Shown piece by piece: positions 17,724 through 24,806 of a stretch of 64,000 bases of DNA. The notes beneath the pieces were generated by a model. The model saw only the letters and a program-made list of their open reading frames with translations, searched no databases and had not been told where the DNA came from. Position 1 is the first letter of the stretch. Each line of letters opens with the position of its first letter. Made by a program: the position numbers and the translations under genes. Location: contig CABIXM010000006.1 in assembly GCA_902362725.1 (NCBI GenBank), positions 124,001 through 188,000 of the forward strand. The letters run 5' to 3'. This DNA comes from Clostridiaceae bacterium. GTDB taxonomy: Bacteria > Bacillota > Clostridia > Lachnospirales > Lachnospiraceae.

Positions 17724-18100
17724 TTCCCACGCTCCCTTCTCTCCCGGTCCAGGAAATCCTGCAATTCATCCAAATCCTCATCGGAGAGCTCGTCCCCGCT
17801 GCCCAGGGCCGCTATAAAATTCCCCACAGAATTCTGATACAACCGCTTCCAGATGCTGCGGCTCTCCTCCTTCAGATACGCGTTCTTCGGCACCGCCGCC
17901 TCATAGACATTGCTCTTTCCCTCCCGGTACACGTCCACGAAGCCCTTCTCCTGCAGTCTGGACAGGAAAGACAGGATGGTGGTGGCCGAAAGCTTCCGAT
18001 CCACCGGCAGCTGATACTCAATCTCAAGCCGGGTCACCGGATGCCCGGCGTCCCAGATAATCTGCATTAGCTCCAGCTCAGAATCTGGCAGTCGTTTCAT
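17720..18100 (-). CDS. BlaI/MecI/CopY-family winged-helix repressor
   Basis: 126 residues. The N-terminal winged helix (LPDSELELMQIIWDAGHPVT, then KLSATTILSFLSRLQEKGFV) is typical of BlaI/MecI. The C-terminal helical part (about 80-126) should form the dimer and contains the region where BlaI is cut. It precedes the M56 gene with a 4-base overlap, the same order as mecI-mecR1 except co-directional. A strong AAAGGAGG and a TTGACA-N17-TAAAAT promoter are upstream. It is predicted to repress its own operon and perhaps the PBP gene. Confidence 0.9.
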   Translation of the reverse strand: MKRLPDSELELMQIIWDAGHPVTRLEIEYQLPVDRKLSATTILSFLSRLQEKGFVDVYREGKSNVYEAAVPKNAYLKEESRSIWKRLYQNSVGNFIAALGSGDELSDEDLDELQDFLDRERRERGK

Positions 18101-18162
18101 ACGCGAAAACCTCCTTTCGCTCTTTTCCTTCGTAAAAATCTTCTAAAATCGCCAATTCTTTT

Positions 18163-18178
18163 TTCGGCATTTGCCGAA
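18163..18178. promoter_or_regulatory. 7+7-bp inverted repeat in the repressor leader (candidate operator)
   Basis: TTCGGCA, TT, TGCCGAA forms an inverted repeat between the predicted transcription start and the RBS of the BlaI-type gene. It could be an operator or an RNA hairpin. It does not contain the TACA/TGTA core of known BlaI operators. Confidence 0.4.
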
Positions 18179-18193
18179 CAGAAACTTAAGTTC

Positions 18194-18222
18194 ATTTTAC
18201 ATTTGATAAAAGTATCTGTCAA
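18194..18222 (-). promoter_or_regulatory. Promoter of repressor-sensor operon
   Basis: On the minus strand, TTGACA (18222-18217), a 17-bp spacer and TAAAAT (18199-18194). TTTTA-N7-TAAAA (18195-18211) is an AT-rich dyad overlapping the -10 box and is a second operator candidate. The rest of the 18101-18420 gap holds the divergent promoter at 18323 and no gene. Confidence 0.6.
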
Positions 18223-18322
18223 GCAAATGAATTCCGATTTTTCTTAATATTTTATGAAAACAGGAAACGCCTATAAATTTCCGATCCGTTGTCATTTATT
18301 TATCCTCAGCTTTCTATCTTTC

Positions 18323-18351
18323 TTGTAAAGAAGGAAAATTTATACTATAAT
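18323..18351 (+). promoter_or_regulatory. Promoter of alpha-hydroxy-acid oxidase gene
   Basis: TTGTAA (18323-18328), a 17-bp spacer and TATAAT (18346-18351), 69 bp before the start at 18421. Confidence 0.6.
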
Positions 18352-18420
18352 CAACACGGATCTTTCACGATTTTATCATTTAGAATCGTATGGAACATAA
18401 CTTAAGAAAGAGGTATGGGT

Positions 18421-19437
18421 ATGAATTACAACGAATGCATCGAACTGGCCAGAGGCCGTGTGGGCAAGGTCTGTAAGGCCTGTCCCGAGTGCAACGGCCG
18501 GGCCTGCGGCAACAAAATGCCCGGTCCAGGAGCCAAGGGCATCGGCGACACCGCCATCCGTAACTATAACAAATGGAAGGAAATCCGGGTTCAGATGGAC
18601 ACCCTGGTGAAAAAACGTCCCATCGACACCAGCCTGTCCCTGTTCGGCAAAACCTTCCGGTACCCGTTCTTCGCGGGCCCCGTGGGCGCTGTGAACCTGC
18701 ACTACGGCGACTCCCTGAACGACGTGAGCTACAATGATATCCTGGTCTCCGCCTGCGCGGAATTCGGCATCGCGGCTTTCACCGGCGACGGCACCGACAG
18801 CAACGTCATGGTGGCAGCCACCAGAGCCATTAAGAATGCGAAGGGCTTTGGTATCCCCACCGTCAAGCCCTGGAACATCGAGACCATCCGGGAGAAAATG
18901 GCCCTGGTACACGACGCGGATCCCTTCGCCGTGGCCATGGACATCGACGCCGCAGGCCTTCCGTTCCTTCAGAATCTGAATCCGCCCGCCGGAAGTAAGT
19001 CCGTAGAAGAGCTGAAAGCTATCCGGGAAGCCGCAGGCGTACCCTTCATCGTAAAAGGTATCATGACCGTCAAAGGAGCTCTGAAAGCGAAAGAAGCCGG
19101 CGCCGCAGCCATCGTCGTATCCAATCACGGCGGCCGCGTCCTTGACCAGTGCCCCGCCACCGCGGAAGTCCTGGAGGAGATCGCCGAAGCCGTGGGCGGT
19201 TCCATGAAGATTCTCGTGGACGGTGGCATCCGCTCCGGCACGGACGTCTTCAAGGCCCTGGCTCTGGGAGCCGACGCAGTCATCATCGCCCGTCCCTTCG
19301 TCACAGCTGTGTACGGCGGCGGCCGGGAGGGCGTCGAGTCCTATATCAACAAAATCGGCGCGGAGCTCAAGGACACCATGGCCATGTGCGGCGTCGCGTC
19401 CCTCGACGAGATCACCCGGGACTGTGTCCGCAGATAG
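18421..19437 (+). CDS. FMN-dependent alpha-hydroxy-acid oxidizing protein
   Basis: 338 residues with a TIM-barrel FMN fold. The C-terminal half shows VSNHGGRVLD with the catalytic His and flavin contacts, then ILVDGGIRSGTDVFKALALGA, a phosphate-binding segment. Family members oxidise lactate, glycolate or similar 2-hydroxy acids. The N-terminus has CKACPECNGRACG, four cysteines within 12 residues, not found in classical lactate or glycolate oxidases and possibly a metal or redox site. AAAGAGGT abuts an ATG at 18415 and lies six bases from the ATG at 18421, so the latter is chosen. A terminator follows. Substrate is not predictable. Confidence 0.85.
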   Translation: MNYNECIELARGRVGKVCKACPECNGRACGNKMPGPGAKGIGDTAIRNYNKWKEIRVQMDTLVKKRPIDTSLSLFGKTFRYPFFAGPVGAVNLHYGDSLNDVSYNDILVSACAEFGIAAFTGDGTDSNVMVAATRAIKNAKGFGIPTVKPWNIETIREKMALVHDADPFAVAMDIDAAGLPFLQNLNPPAGSKSVEELKAIREAAGVPFIVKGIMTVKGALKAKEAGAAAIVVSNHGGRVLDQCPATAEVLEEIAEAVGGSMKILVDGGIRSGTDVFKALALGADAVIIARPFVTAVYGGGREGVESYINKIGAELKDTMAMCGVASLDEITRDCVRR

Positions 19438-19456
19438 CAAAAAGCCCTTTACGTTT

Positions 19457-19496
19457 TCTGTCTTTTCCGTTAAGATAAAAGACAGATAGTTTTTTA
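19457..19496 (+). terminator. Terminator of alpha-hydroxy-acid oxidase gene
   Basis: TCTGTCTTTT and AAAAGACAGA form a 10-bp stem with a 10-base loop, followed by TAGTTTTTT. It lies upstream of ppiB. Confidence 0.75.
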
Positions 19497-19515
19497 TAAA
19501 AAAGGAGAATTCAAT

Positions 19516-20037
19516 ATGGCACAGAATCCAGTCGTTACATTTGAAATGGAAAACGGCGATCTCATCAAGGCAGAGCTCTACCCCGAAATCGCCCCCAACA
19601 CCGTCAACAACTTCATCAGCCTGGTAAAGAAGGGCTTCTACAACGGCCTGATTTTCCATCGGGTTATCAATGGCTTCATGATCCAGGGCGGCTGCCCGGA
19701 CGGTATCGGCACCGGCGGACCGGGCTACTCCATCAAGGGCGAGTTTGCCCAGAACGGCGTTCAGAACGATCTGGCCCACACACCGGGCGTCCTCTCCATG
19801 GCCAGAGCCATGCATCCGGACTCCGCAGGTTCCCAGTTCTTCATCATGCATAAGACCAGCCCCCATCTGGACGGCTCCTACGCCGCCTTCGGCAAGGTCA
19901 TCGAGGGCCTGGACGTGGTAGACAAGATCGCCACCACCCGGACTGATTTCCGGGATCGCCCCATGACTCCGCAGGTCATGAAGAGCGTCACCGTGGACAC
20001 CTTCGGCGTGGACTATCCGGAACCGGAGACTTTATAA
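19516..20037 (+). CDS. ppiB: Cyclophilin-type peptidyl-prolyl cis-trans isomerase
   Basis: 173 residues, cytoplasmic, with no signal peptide. The cyclophilin core is clear: FHRVINGFMIQGG with the catalytic Arg, GSQFFIMH, and LDGSYAAFGKVIEG. It accelerates isomerisation of X-Pro bonds during folding. AAGGAG lies nine bases before the ATG. The gene sits between two terminators, so it is probably monocistronic with a promoter close to the upstream hairpin. Confidence 0.93.
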   Translation: MAQNPVVTFEMENGDLIKAELYPEIAPNTVNNFISLVKKGFYNGLIFHRVINGFMIQGGCPDGIGTGGPGYSIKGEFAQNGVQNDLAHTPGVLSMARAMHPDSAGSQFFIMHKTSPHLDGSYAAFGKVIEGLDVVDKIATTRTDFRDRPMTPQVMKSVTVDTFGVDYPEPETL

Positions 20038-20049
20038 GCATTTTTCTCA

Positions 20050-20083
20050 GACGGAAAACCGCGAACGGTTTTCCGTCTTTTTA
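20050..20083 (+). terminator. Terminator of ppiB
   Basis: GACGGAAAACC and GGTTTTCCGTC form an 11-bp stem with loop GCGAAC, followed by TTTTTATT. It overlaps the stop codon of the convergent deacetylase gene. Confidence 0.8.
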
Positions 20084-20800
20084 TTCCAGAATCAGCTCAT
20101 CGGCCGTCACAAATTCATAGCCTTTCTTCTGCAGCTCATCCACGATTCGGAGGGCCGCCTCCACGGTGGTTCGGTAGGAATCGTGCATGAGGATCACGTC
20201 GTTCTCCTCCACATCTTCCAGCACCTCCCGGACGATCCGGTCCGTATTTTTCACCTTCCAGTCCAGGGTATCCAGGGTCCAGAATACCGGGATCATCATG
20301 ACCTGACATTCCAGCTCCTTATTCCAGTTGCCGTAGGGCGGGCGCACATACTCCACCTGCTGCCCGGTAATGGCGCGGATGGCCTCGCTGGTGTCCCTTA
20401 TCTCCGCACAGGCCTCCTCCATGGACAGGCTATTGATATCCACATGGTAAAAGGTATGGTTGCCGATGAGATGCCCCTCCTCGCTCATGCGGCGGATCAC
20501 GTCCTCCCGGCCCTCGATATTCTCCCCCAGCAGGAAAAAGGTGACCTTCACACCCCGCTCCGCAAGACCGTCCAGCAATAAATCCGTATAATAGGGATGA
20601 GGACCGTCGTCGAAGGTCAGGGCAATCCGTCGGGTCTCGACGCCTGCCTCCACTGCATTCGCGCCCGCCAGAACCTTTTGAGCCTCCTTTTCCATCCTGA
20701 CCCGGAAACCGGCCGCCGTCAGCGTAAGCGTCAGACCCAGAAAGCCGATCAGAAAGCCCCGCTTCCACTTAGGAATCCGCCTGATTTTCTCATTATTCAC
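20081..20800 (-). CDS. Membrane-anchored polysaccharide deacetylase (CE4/NodB)
   Basis: 239 residues from GTG at 20800, with GGAGA six bases upstream; no in-frame ATG fits. An N-terminal anchor (about 14-33) precedes the NodB domain. Motif 1 is ALTFDDGPHP with the catalytic and metal Asp, motif 2 NHTFYH supplies metal ligands, motif 3 is RPPYGNWN, and LDTLDWK and ILMHDSY follow. Such enzymes remove acetyl groups from GlcNAc/MurNAc in peptidoglycan or related glycans outside the cell, conferring lysozyme resistance in PgdA relatives. The substrate here is inferred. Confidence 0.88.
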   Translation of the reverse strand: MNNEKIRRIPKWKRGFLIGFLGLTLTLTAAGFRVRMEKEAQKVLAGANAVEAGVETRRIALTFDDGPHPYYTDLLLDGLAERGVKVTFFLLGENIEGREDVIRRMSEEGHLIGNHTFYHVDINSLSMEEACAEIRDTSEAIRAITGQQVEYVRPPYGNWNKELECQVMMIPVFWTLDTLDWKVKNTDRIVREVLEDVEENDVILMHDSYRTTVEAALRIVDELQKKGYEFVTADELILE

Positions 20801-20840
20801 GTTCCGTCTCCGGTTCGTTTTTCCTATAATATATGCAGAA

Positions 20841-20864
20841 GGAGCAGGCGTATGAGCCTGCTCC
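20841..20864. terminator. Hairpin between two leftward genes
   Basis: GGAGCAGGC and GCCTGCTCC form a 9-bp stem with a 6-base loop. A T-run is present only on the plus side (CTGTCTTTTT), so its use as a terminator for the leftward 158-residue protein gene is uncertain. Confidence 0.4.
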
Positions 20865-20872
20865 CTGTCTTT

Positions 20873-21349
20873 TTACTGTTCCCCGTTATCGTCCTCTGGG
20901 TCTGCCTCTGTCTCTGCTTCCGTCCCGGTTTCTTCTTTTCCGTTTTCAAACTCCGGCCGGATCTTCCGTTTCATCTGCGTCGCGACAAAATAGATCAGCA
21001 CCGGGATCAGGAAATCATTTCCCGCCTCGGAATTCATCCCGGAGATCCAGTAAAACAGCGCTCCCGCACCGATCACGTCCGCCGCCAGGATCTTCAGGTA
21101 CGCCGATTTCCGATCCGGGGTCAGATCCTGCAGAAGCCCCGTCTTCCAGGGTTCCACCACGTCGGAGAAAACCAGATAAACCGTCACGAACAGTATCAGA
21201 AGGATCTCGAACAGAATCATGTTAATGTCCTTCGTGATCAGGCCATAGACCGCATAGCCGATGACGATCAAGGTCATGGCCAGGAGTACCCGCATGGTCA
21301 GCTTCTGCGCTGCTTTTTTCTTTTTTTCCATCGCTTCTTTGTTTTCCAT
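20873..21349 (-). CDS. Membrane protein of unknown function
   Basis: 158 residues. A basic N-terminal tail (ENKEAMEKKKKAAQKL) precedes four hydrophobic helices (about 20-65 and 85-125). The C-terminal tail is strongly acidic, about 30 residues ending DPEDDNGEQ. AAAGGAGAAGG precedes the ATG. It shares a palindromic -35 box with the divergent DUF4250 gene. I do not recognise a function. Confidence 0.7.
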   Translation of the reverse strand: MENKEAMEKKKKAAQKLTMRVLLAMTLIVIGYAVYGLITKDINMILFEILLILFVTVYLVFSDVVEPWKTGLLQDLTPDRKSAYLKILAADVIGAGALFYWISGMNSEAGNDFLIPVLIYFVATQMKRKIRPEFENGKEETGTEAETEADPEDDNGEQ

Positions 21350-21384
21350 ATTTTTCCTTCTCCTTTGTAAACTCTCTGTCTCCT

Positions 21385-21413
21385 AGTGTACCAGAAAAAA
21401 ATACACCTTGCAA
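21385..21413 (-). promoter_or_regulatory. Promoter of membrane-protein gene (shared -35)
   Basis: On the minus strand, TTGCAA (21413-21408), a 17-bp spacer and TACACT (21390-21385). The palindromic hexamer is also the -35 of the rightward promoter. Confidence 0.55.
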
Positions 21414-21436
21414 GTTTCCACAGGATGTCTTACAGT
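21408..21436 (+). promoter_or_regulatory. Promoter of DUF4250 gene (shared -35)
   Basis: TTGCAA (21408-21413), a 17-bp spacer and TACAGT (21431-21436), 37 bp before the ATG at 21473. The -10 is weaker than that of its leftward partner. Confidence 0.45.
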
Positions 21437-21472
21437 TACCATATATTTTACTATGACAGGAGGTAATGTCCC

Positions 21473-21646
21473 ATGGCACCCAAAGACCCTGCGATGCTCT
21501 TAAGCTGGATCAATACGCAGCTCCGTGACTTCTATCCGTCCCTGGACGAGCTCTGTGGCGCAGAGAACCTGGAGCGGAAAGCTGTCGAAGCATCCCTCTC
21601 TTCCATTGACTACGCTTACGACCCCGGCACCAATCAATTCATCTGA
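21473..21646 (+). CDS. DUF4250 small protein
   Basis: 57 residues: MAPKDPAMLLSWIN, then LRDFYPSLDELC and a C-terminal IDYAYDPGTNQFI. This is the conserved pattern of the DUF4250 family, common and uncharacterised in Clostridia. AGGAGG lies nine bases before the ATG. The size and fold suggest a small HTH-like protein, but no function is established. A strong bidirectional terminator starts within the stop region. Confidence 0.8.
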   Translation: MAPKDPAMLLSWINTQLRDFYPSLDELCGAENLERKAVEASLSSIDYAYDPGTNQFI

Positions 21647-21692
21647 ATGAAACAGGGCCCGCTGTTCTCGGACAGCGGGCCCTGCTTCATTC
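21645..21692. terminator. Long bidirectional terminator between DUF4250 gene and nagB
   Basis: A 21-base arm (21645-21665) pairs with 21672-21692 with one mismatch around loop TCTCGG. It closes two convergent genes. Confidence 0.85.
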
Positions 21693-21701
21693 TGTTATTT
21701 T

Positions 21702-22433
21702 CTATTTCTGTACCTTGGACATAGCTGCTTCATCGCAAATCACGGTTACGTTCGGATGGAACTGGATGATGGAAGCCGGAACCTCCGGGGTTACCTCGCC
21801 GTAGAAGGCCTTTGCCACGATATCAGCCTTATCTGCGCCCGTCACAACCATCAGGATCTTCTTCGCGGACATAATGGTTCCGATGCCCATGGTGTATGCC
21901 TGACGCGGTACGTCGTCGATGGACTCGAAGAAACGCTTGTTGGCCTCGATGGTCATCTCTGTCAGGTCTACGCAATGTGTCGCTTTATCGAAGAAGCTGT
22001 TCGGCTCGTTGAATCCGATGTGTCCGTCATGACCGATACCCAGAAGCTGAATATCAATGCCGCCGAGCTCCTTGATCAGTGCCTCGTAACGCTTGCTCTC
22101 CTTCTCCGGATCCGGCTCGGTTCCGTCCGGTACGTTGGTGCGGCTCGGGTCGATGTTGATTCTGCTGAACAGATGCTTGTTCATGAAGTAGTAGTAGCTC
22201 TGGTCATTGTCATGATCCAGTCCTCTGTACTCGTCAAGGTTTACCGTAGCAGCCTTGGAGAAGTCTACCTCTCCGTTCTTGCACCACTCAGCCAGGCAGT
22301 CATAGATGCCGATGGGGGTGGAGCCGGTCGCCAGACCAAGAACGCTATCCGGCTTCTCGATCACCTGCGCTGCCAGAATGTGCGCTGCCATCTTGCTCAG
22401 TTCTTCATAGTTCTTTACGGTAATGATATTCAT
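21702..22433 (-). CDS. nagB: Glucosamine-6-phosphate deaminase
   Basis: 243 residues. LGLATGSTPIGIY is the phosphate-binding loop, NLDEYRGL carries the catalytic Asp, and GIGHDGHIGFNEP holds the catalytic His and Glu. NagB converts glucosamine-6-phosphate to fructose-6-phosphate and ammonia in amino-sugar catabolism. The length is that of the short Bacillus-type enzyme without the E. coli allosteric tail. GGAGGG precedes the ATG. nagA and transporters are not adjacent. It has its own TTGACA promoter. Confidence 0.95.
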   Translation of the reverse strand: MNIITVKNYEELSKMAAHILAAQVIEKPDSVLGLATGSTPIGIYDCLAEWCKNGEVDFSKAATVNLDEYRGLDHDNDQSYYYFMNKHLFSRINIDPSRTNVPDGTEPDPEKESKRYEALIKELGGIDIQLLGIGHDGHIGFNEPNSFFDKATHCVDLTEMTIEANKRFFESIDDVPRQAYTMGIGTIMSAKKILMVVTGADKADIVAKAFYGEVTPEVPASIIQFHPNVTVICDEAAMSKVQK

Positions 22434-22511
22434 AGTAATTCCCTCCTGAAATCAATATTTCACATAGGTTTGATACCGTGGTCTCCCTTGCACGATATCA
22501 TCGATATTTTT

Positions 22512-22540
22512 ATCTTAGCAATGGGAAAAGCCTGTGTCAA
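22512..22540 (-). promoter_or_regulatory. nagB promoter
   Basis: On the minus strand, TTGACA (22540-22535), a 17-bp spacer and TAAGAT (22517-22512). A leader of about 70 bases precedes the ATG. I see no clear NagR-type operator. Confidence 0.65.
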
Positions 22541-22652
22541 CGGCATTACCGATTTGTACAACTTATTTGTGTTTTTGTGACACTTTTTCCAAAATCTACA
22601 CAATCCCACTTATGTCAGACAACTTTCCACATTTTCTGCGGAGGGTTTTTTG

Positions 22653-22707
22653 CTCTATAGGAAGCATAACTTTCACGCTTTCATGTAACATGGTATTTCC
22701 TACAGAG
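22653..22707. repeat. Imperfect inverted repeat between rpoZ terminator and nagB promoter
   Basis: CTCTATAGGAA (22653-22663) and TTCCTACAGAG (22697-22707) are complementary at 10 of 11 positions across a 33-base spacer. Nothing else in the 22434-22777 gap is recognised apart from the nagB promoter and the rpoZ terminator. Confidence 0.4.
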
Positions 22708-22710
22708 GAA

Positions 22711-22756
22711 GAAAAATACGGGCGGCAGGTTTCTCGCCTGTCCGCCCGTATGAAAA
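22711..22756 (-). terminator. Terminator of yicC-gmk-rpoZ operon
   Basis: On the minus strand ATACGGGCGG pairs with CCGCCCGTAT, with an inner CAGG/CCTG pairing, followed by a T-run. It lies 22-67 bases after the rpoZ stop. Confidence 0.8.
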
Positions 22757-22777
22757 ATCGCTGTGTCTTTTTCCGGC

Positions 22778-23143
22778 TTACTCTTCGCCGTCTGCAGCAG
22801 CCTCTTTTTCTGCTTCCTCTTCTGCCTCTGCCGCGCGCTCCGCAGCCATTTCCTCATTGTAATGATCTGCGTGAAGCACTGCGCGCTCCGCGTCCATCTC
22901 ATCTGAGGAGTCATCATCCTCCGGCATGATCTTGATCAGGCCCTGTTCCAGTTCCTGGATAGCAATGGACAGCGGCTTCTTGCCCTTGCCGTTTACGAAC
23001 GGCTCCTCGCCGCCGATGATCTGACGGGCACGCTTAGAGGTAGCCAGCACGATGGAATAACGGCTGTTCACGACCGGAGTTTCGCCCTCCTCTACCTCGC
23101 TGTTGACGACCTTCATTAAATCGGAATATGACGGATGTAACAT
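22778..23143 (-). CDS. rpoZ: RNA polymerase omega subunit with acidic C-terminal extension
   Basis: 121 residues. MLHPSYSDLMK, then NSRYSIVLATSKRARQIIGG and KPLSIAIQEL are the conserved omega core that wraps the beta-prime tail and helps assembly of RNA polymerase. The core ends near residue 75. The remaining ~45 residues are almost entirely acidic or alanine (EEEAEKEAAADGEE at the end), longer than the minimal Bacillus protein. It follows gmk by nine bases in the usual yicC-gmk-rpoZ order. Confidence 0.93.
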   Translation of the reverse strand: MLHPSYSDLMKVVNSEVEEGETPVVNSRYSIVLATSKRARQIIGGEEPFVNGKGKKPLSIAIQELEQGLIKIMPEDDDSSDEMDAERAVLHADHYNEEMAAERAAEAEEEAEKEAAADGEE

Positions 23144-23152
23144 GTTTTCACC

Positions 23153-23782
23153 TTAACCTTTCTGAAATTTGCTGATATCTTTTTTGATCGTGTTAATAAG
23201 CTCCAGATTGCGGGAGACACGGCTGTGTTCGCCCTGGATAATCTGATGCACCTGTGTAACACAGGTATCTAAATCATCATTGATGATGAAATAATCATAA
23301 TTCTCGATGCCCGCGGCCTCCTCGGAAGCACGGGAAAGACGCTTTTCTACCACGTCCAGGCTTTCCGTTCCCCGGCCTATCAGGCGGTTCTTCAGGGTCT
23401 CCGCGTCCGGTGTGGATACAAATAATAATAAGGTATCCGGGAACCGCTTTTTAATCTGCAAAGCGCCCTGAATCTCGATTTCCAGAATCACATCCCTGCC
23501 CAGGGCCAGCTGTTCTTCCACATAAGCCCGGGGGGTTCCGTAATAATTGCCCACATAGCAGGCGTGCTCAATGAGCGCGTCGTCGGCTATCATCTGTTCG
23601 AATTCTTCTTTGGTGCGGAAAAAATACTCTCTTCCATCCAACTCGCCCTCTCTTGGGCTGCGAGTGGTCGCTGAGATGGAAAGGGCGTAATTATCATAAC
23701 GTCCCACCAGTTCCTTCATCAGCGTTCCTTTTCCTGCTCCGGAGAAGCCGGACACAACCAGTAAAATTCCTTTTCTGTCCAT
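23153..23782 (-). CDS. gmk: Guanylate kinase
   Basis: 209 residues from ATG at 23782 (GGGAGAA just upstream; an upstream TTG is not favoured). The P-loop is SGFSGAGKGTL, and SISATTRSPREGE is the GMP-binding segment followed by REYFF. Gmk phosphorylates GMP to GDP and is essential for nucleotide supply. It sits between yicC and rpoZ. The DUF370/RemA gene that separates yicC and gmk in many Firmicutes is absent, as only ten bases separate the two genes. Confidence 0.95.
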   Translation of the reverse strand: MDRKGILLVVSGFSGAGKGTLMKELVGRYDNYALSISATTRSPREGELDGREYFFRTKEEFEQMIADDALIEHACYVGNYYGTPRAYVEEQLALGRDVILEIEIQGALQIKKRFPDTLLLFVSTPDAETLKNRLIGRGTESLDVVEKRLSRASEEAAGIENYDYFIINDDLDTCVTQVHQIIQGEHSRVSRNLELINTIKKDISKFQKG

Positions 23783-23792
23783 CTTATTCTCC

Positions 23793-24671
23793 CTACTCAA
23801 TATTCTGAATCTGTTCCCGGACTTTTTCGATGCCGGTCTTCAGTTCAATGGCGTGATTGGAAATCTCCAGGTCGTTGGCTTTGGAAAGGATTGTGTTGGC
23901 CTCCCGGTTCATCTCCTGGGCGATGAAGTCAAGCTTGCGGCCCACGCTCTCTTTCTCTTCCAGTGTGGCTCTCGTATGCTCGATGTGGCTGCGGAGTCTC
24001 ACGATCTCCTCGTCCACGCAGATCTTATCCGCAAAAATGGTGACCTCGGAAGCGATGCGGCTCTCCTCGATCTGGGTGTCTGCCAGGAGCTCCTTCACCT
24101 TTGCCTCCAGCTTTGCCCGGTACTCGGCCACGATCTGCGGGGATCGCTCCTCCACATAATCCACATGGATCAGCAGCTCGTCGAGCTTTGCCAAGAGATC
24201 CCGCTTCAGGTTCTCGCCCTCGGTCACCCGGGCAGCCACGAACTGTCCGCAGGCGCCCTTCAGGGCCTCTTCCAGAAGCTTCCAGAGCTCCTCCTCGTCA
24301 TCCTGTACCTCTTCCATAACCAGAACTTCCGGATAACGGGACAGGGCTCCTACCTTCACGTCCTGCTCCAGGCCGAAGTCCTCTGCCATCTGGTTTAAGT
24401 ATTTCAGATATTCCGCGGCAATCTCTTTATTATAATGGAGCGCCATATTGCTCTCCGACAGATCCTCGTAGGTGATGAAGACGTCCACCTTTCCGCGCTG
24501 GATGTAGGTCTTCAGGAGGCTTCGGATGGCAGATTCAAAATAGTTCAGCTTCTTCGGCATCTTGATGGCCACGTCCAGATATCTGTGGTTGACGGACTTC
24601 ATCTCCACCGTCATTTTCCGTTCCCCTTCGGATACCTCGCATCGGCCAAAGCCTGTCATACTCTTTACCAT
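23793..24671 (-). CDS. YicC/YloC-family endoribonuclease
   Basis: 292 residues from ATG at 24671, with GGAGAA seven bases upstream and the family-typical start MVKSMTGFGR. The N-terminal YicC domain includes MKSVNHRYLDVAIKMP. The C-terminal DUF1732 domain includes GRKLDFIAQEMNREANTILSKA (from about residue 240). E. coli YicC is an RNA endonuclease; the role here is inferred from family membership. First gene of the yicC-gmk-rpoZ operon; its promoter overlaps that of divergent rqcH. Confidence 0.92.
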   Translation of the reverse strand: MVKSMTGFGRCEVSEGERKMTVEMKSVNHRYLDVAIKMPKKLNYFESAIRSLLKTYIQRGKVDVFITYEDLSESNMALHYNKEIAAEYLKYLNQMAEDFGLEQDVKVGALSRYPEVLVMEEVQDDEEELWKLLEEALKGACGQFVAARVTEGENLKRDLLAKLDELLIHVDYVEERSPQIVAEYRAKLEAKVKELLADTQIEESRIASEVTIFADKICVDEEIVRLRSHIEHTRATLEEKESVGRKLDFIAQEMNREANTILSKANDLEISNHAIELKTGIEKVREQIQNIE

Positions 24672-24734
24672 GGTTGTTTTCTCCGCTCTGCAGTGTCTTT
24701 TCTTCCGAGTCTTTGCACTGCTCATTTGGATTTC

Positions 24735-24763
24735 ATTGTAGTTGAATTTTTTCAACATGTCAA
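24735..24763 (-). promoter_or_regulatory. yicC operon promoter
   Basis: On the minus strand, TTGACA (24763-24758), a 17-bp spacer and TACAAT (24740-24735). It almost completely overlaps the divergent rqcH promoter. Confidence 0.6.
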
Positions 24764-24770
24764 GTATACT
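24742..24770 (+). promoter_or_regulatory. rqcH promoter
   Basis: TTGAAT (24742-24747), a 17-bp spacer and TATACT (24765-24770). It is interleaved with the leftward yicC promoter. GTTGAA/TTCAAC (24741-24756) is a dyad between the two. Confidence 0.55.
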
Positions 24771-24806
24771 AATGGAAAAAGCTAGTTTAAGGAGGCCGTT
24801 TTCACC

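Noticed and set aside
18376..19866. 496-codon antisense frame over the alpha-hydroxy-acid oxidase and ppiB
   Set aside because: It crosses a terminator and two well-supported genes; its sequence is a Gly/His/Asp-rich shadow.
21408..21436. Alternative rightward promoter using TATATT near 21442
   Set aside because: No matching -35 at a suitable distance; the shared TTGCAA fits better.
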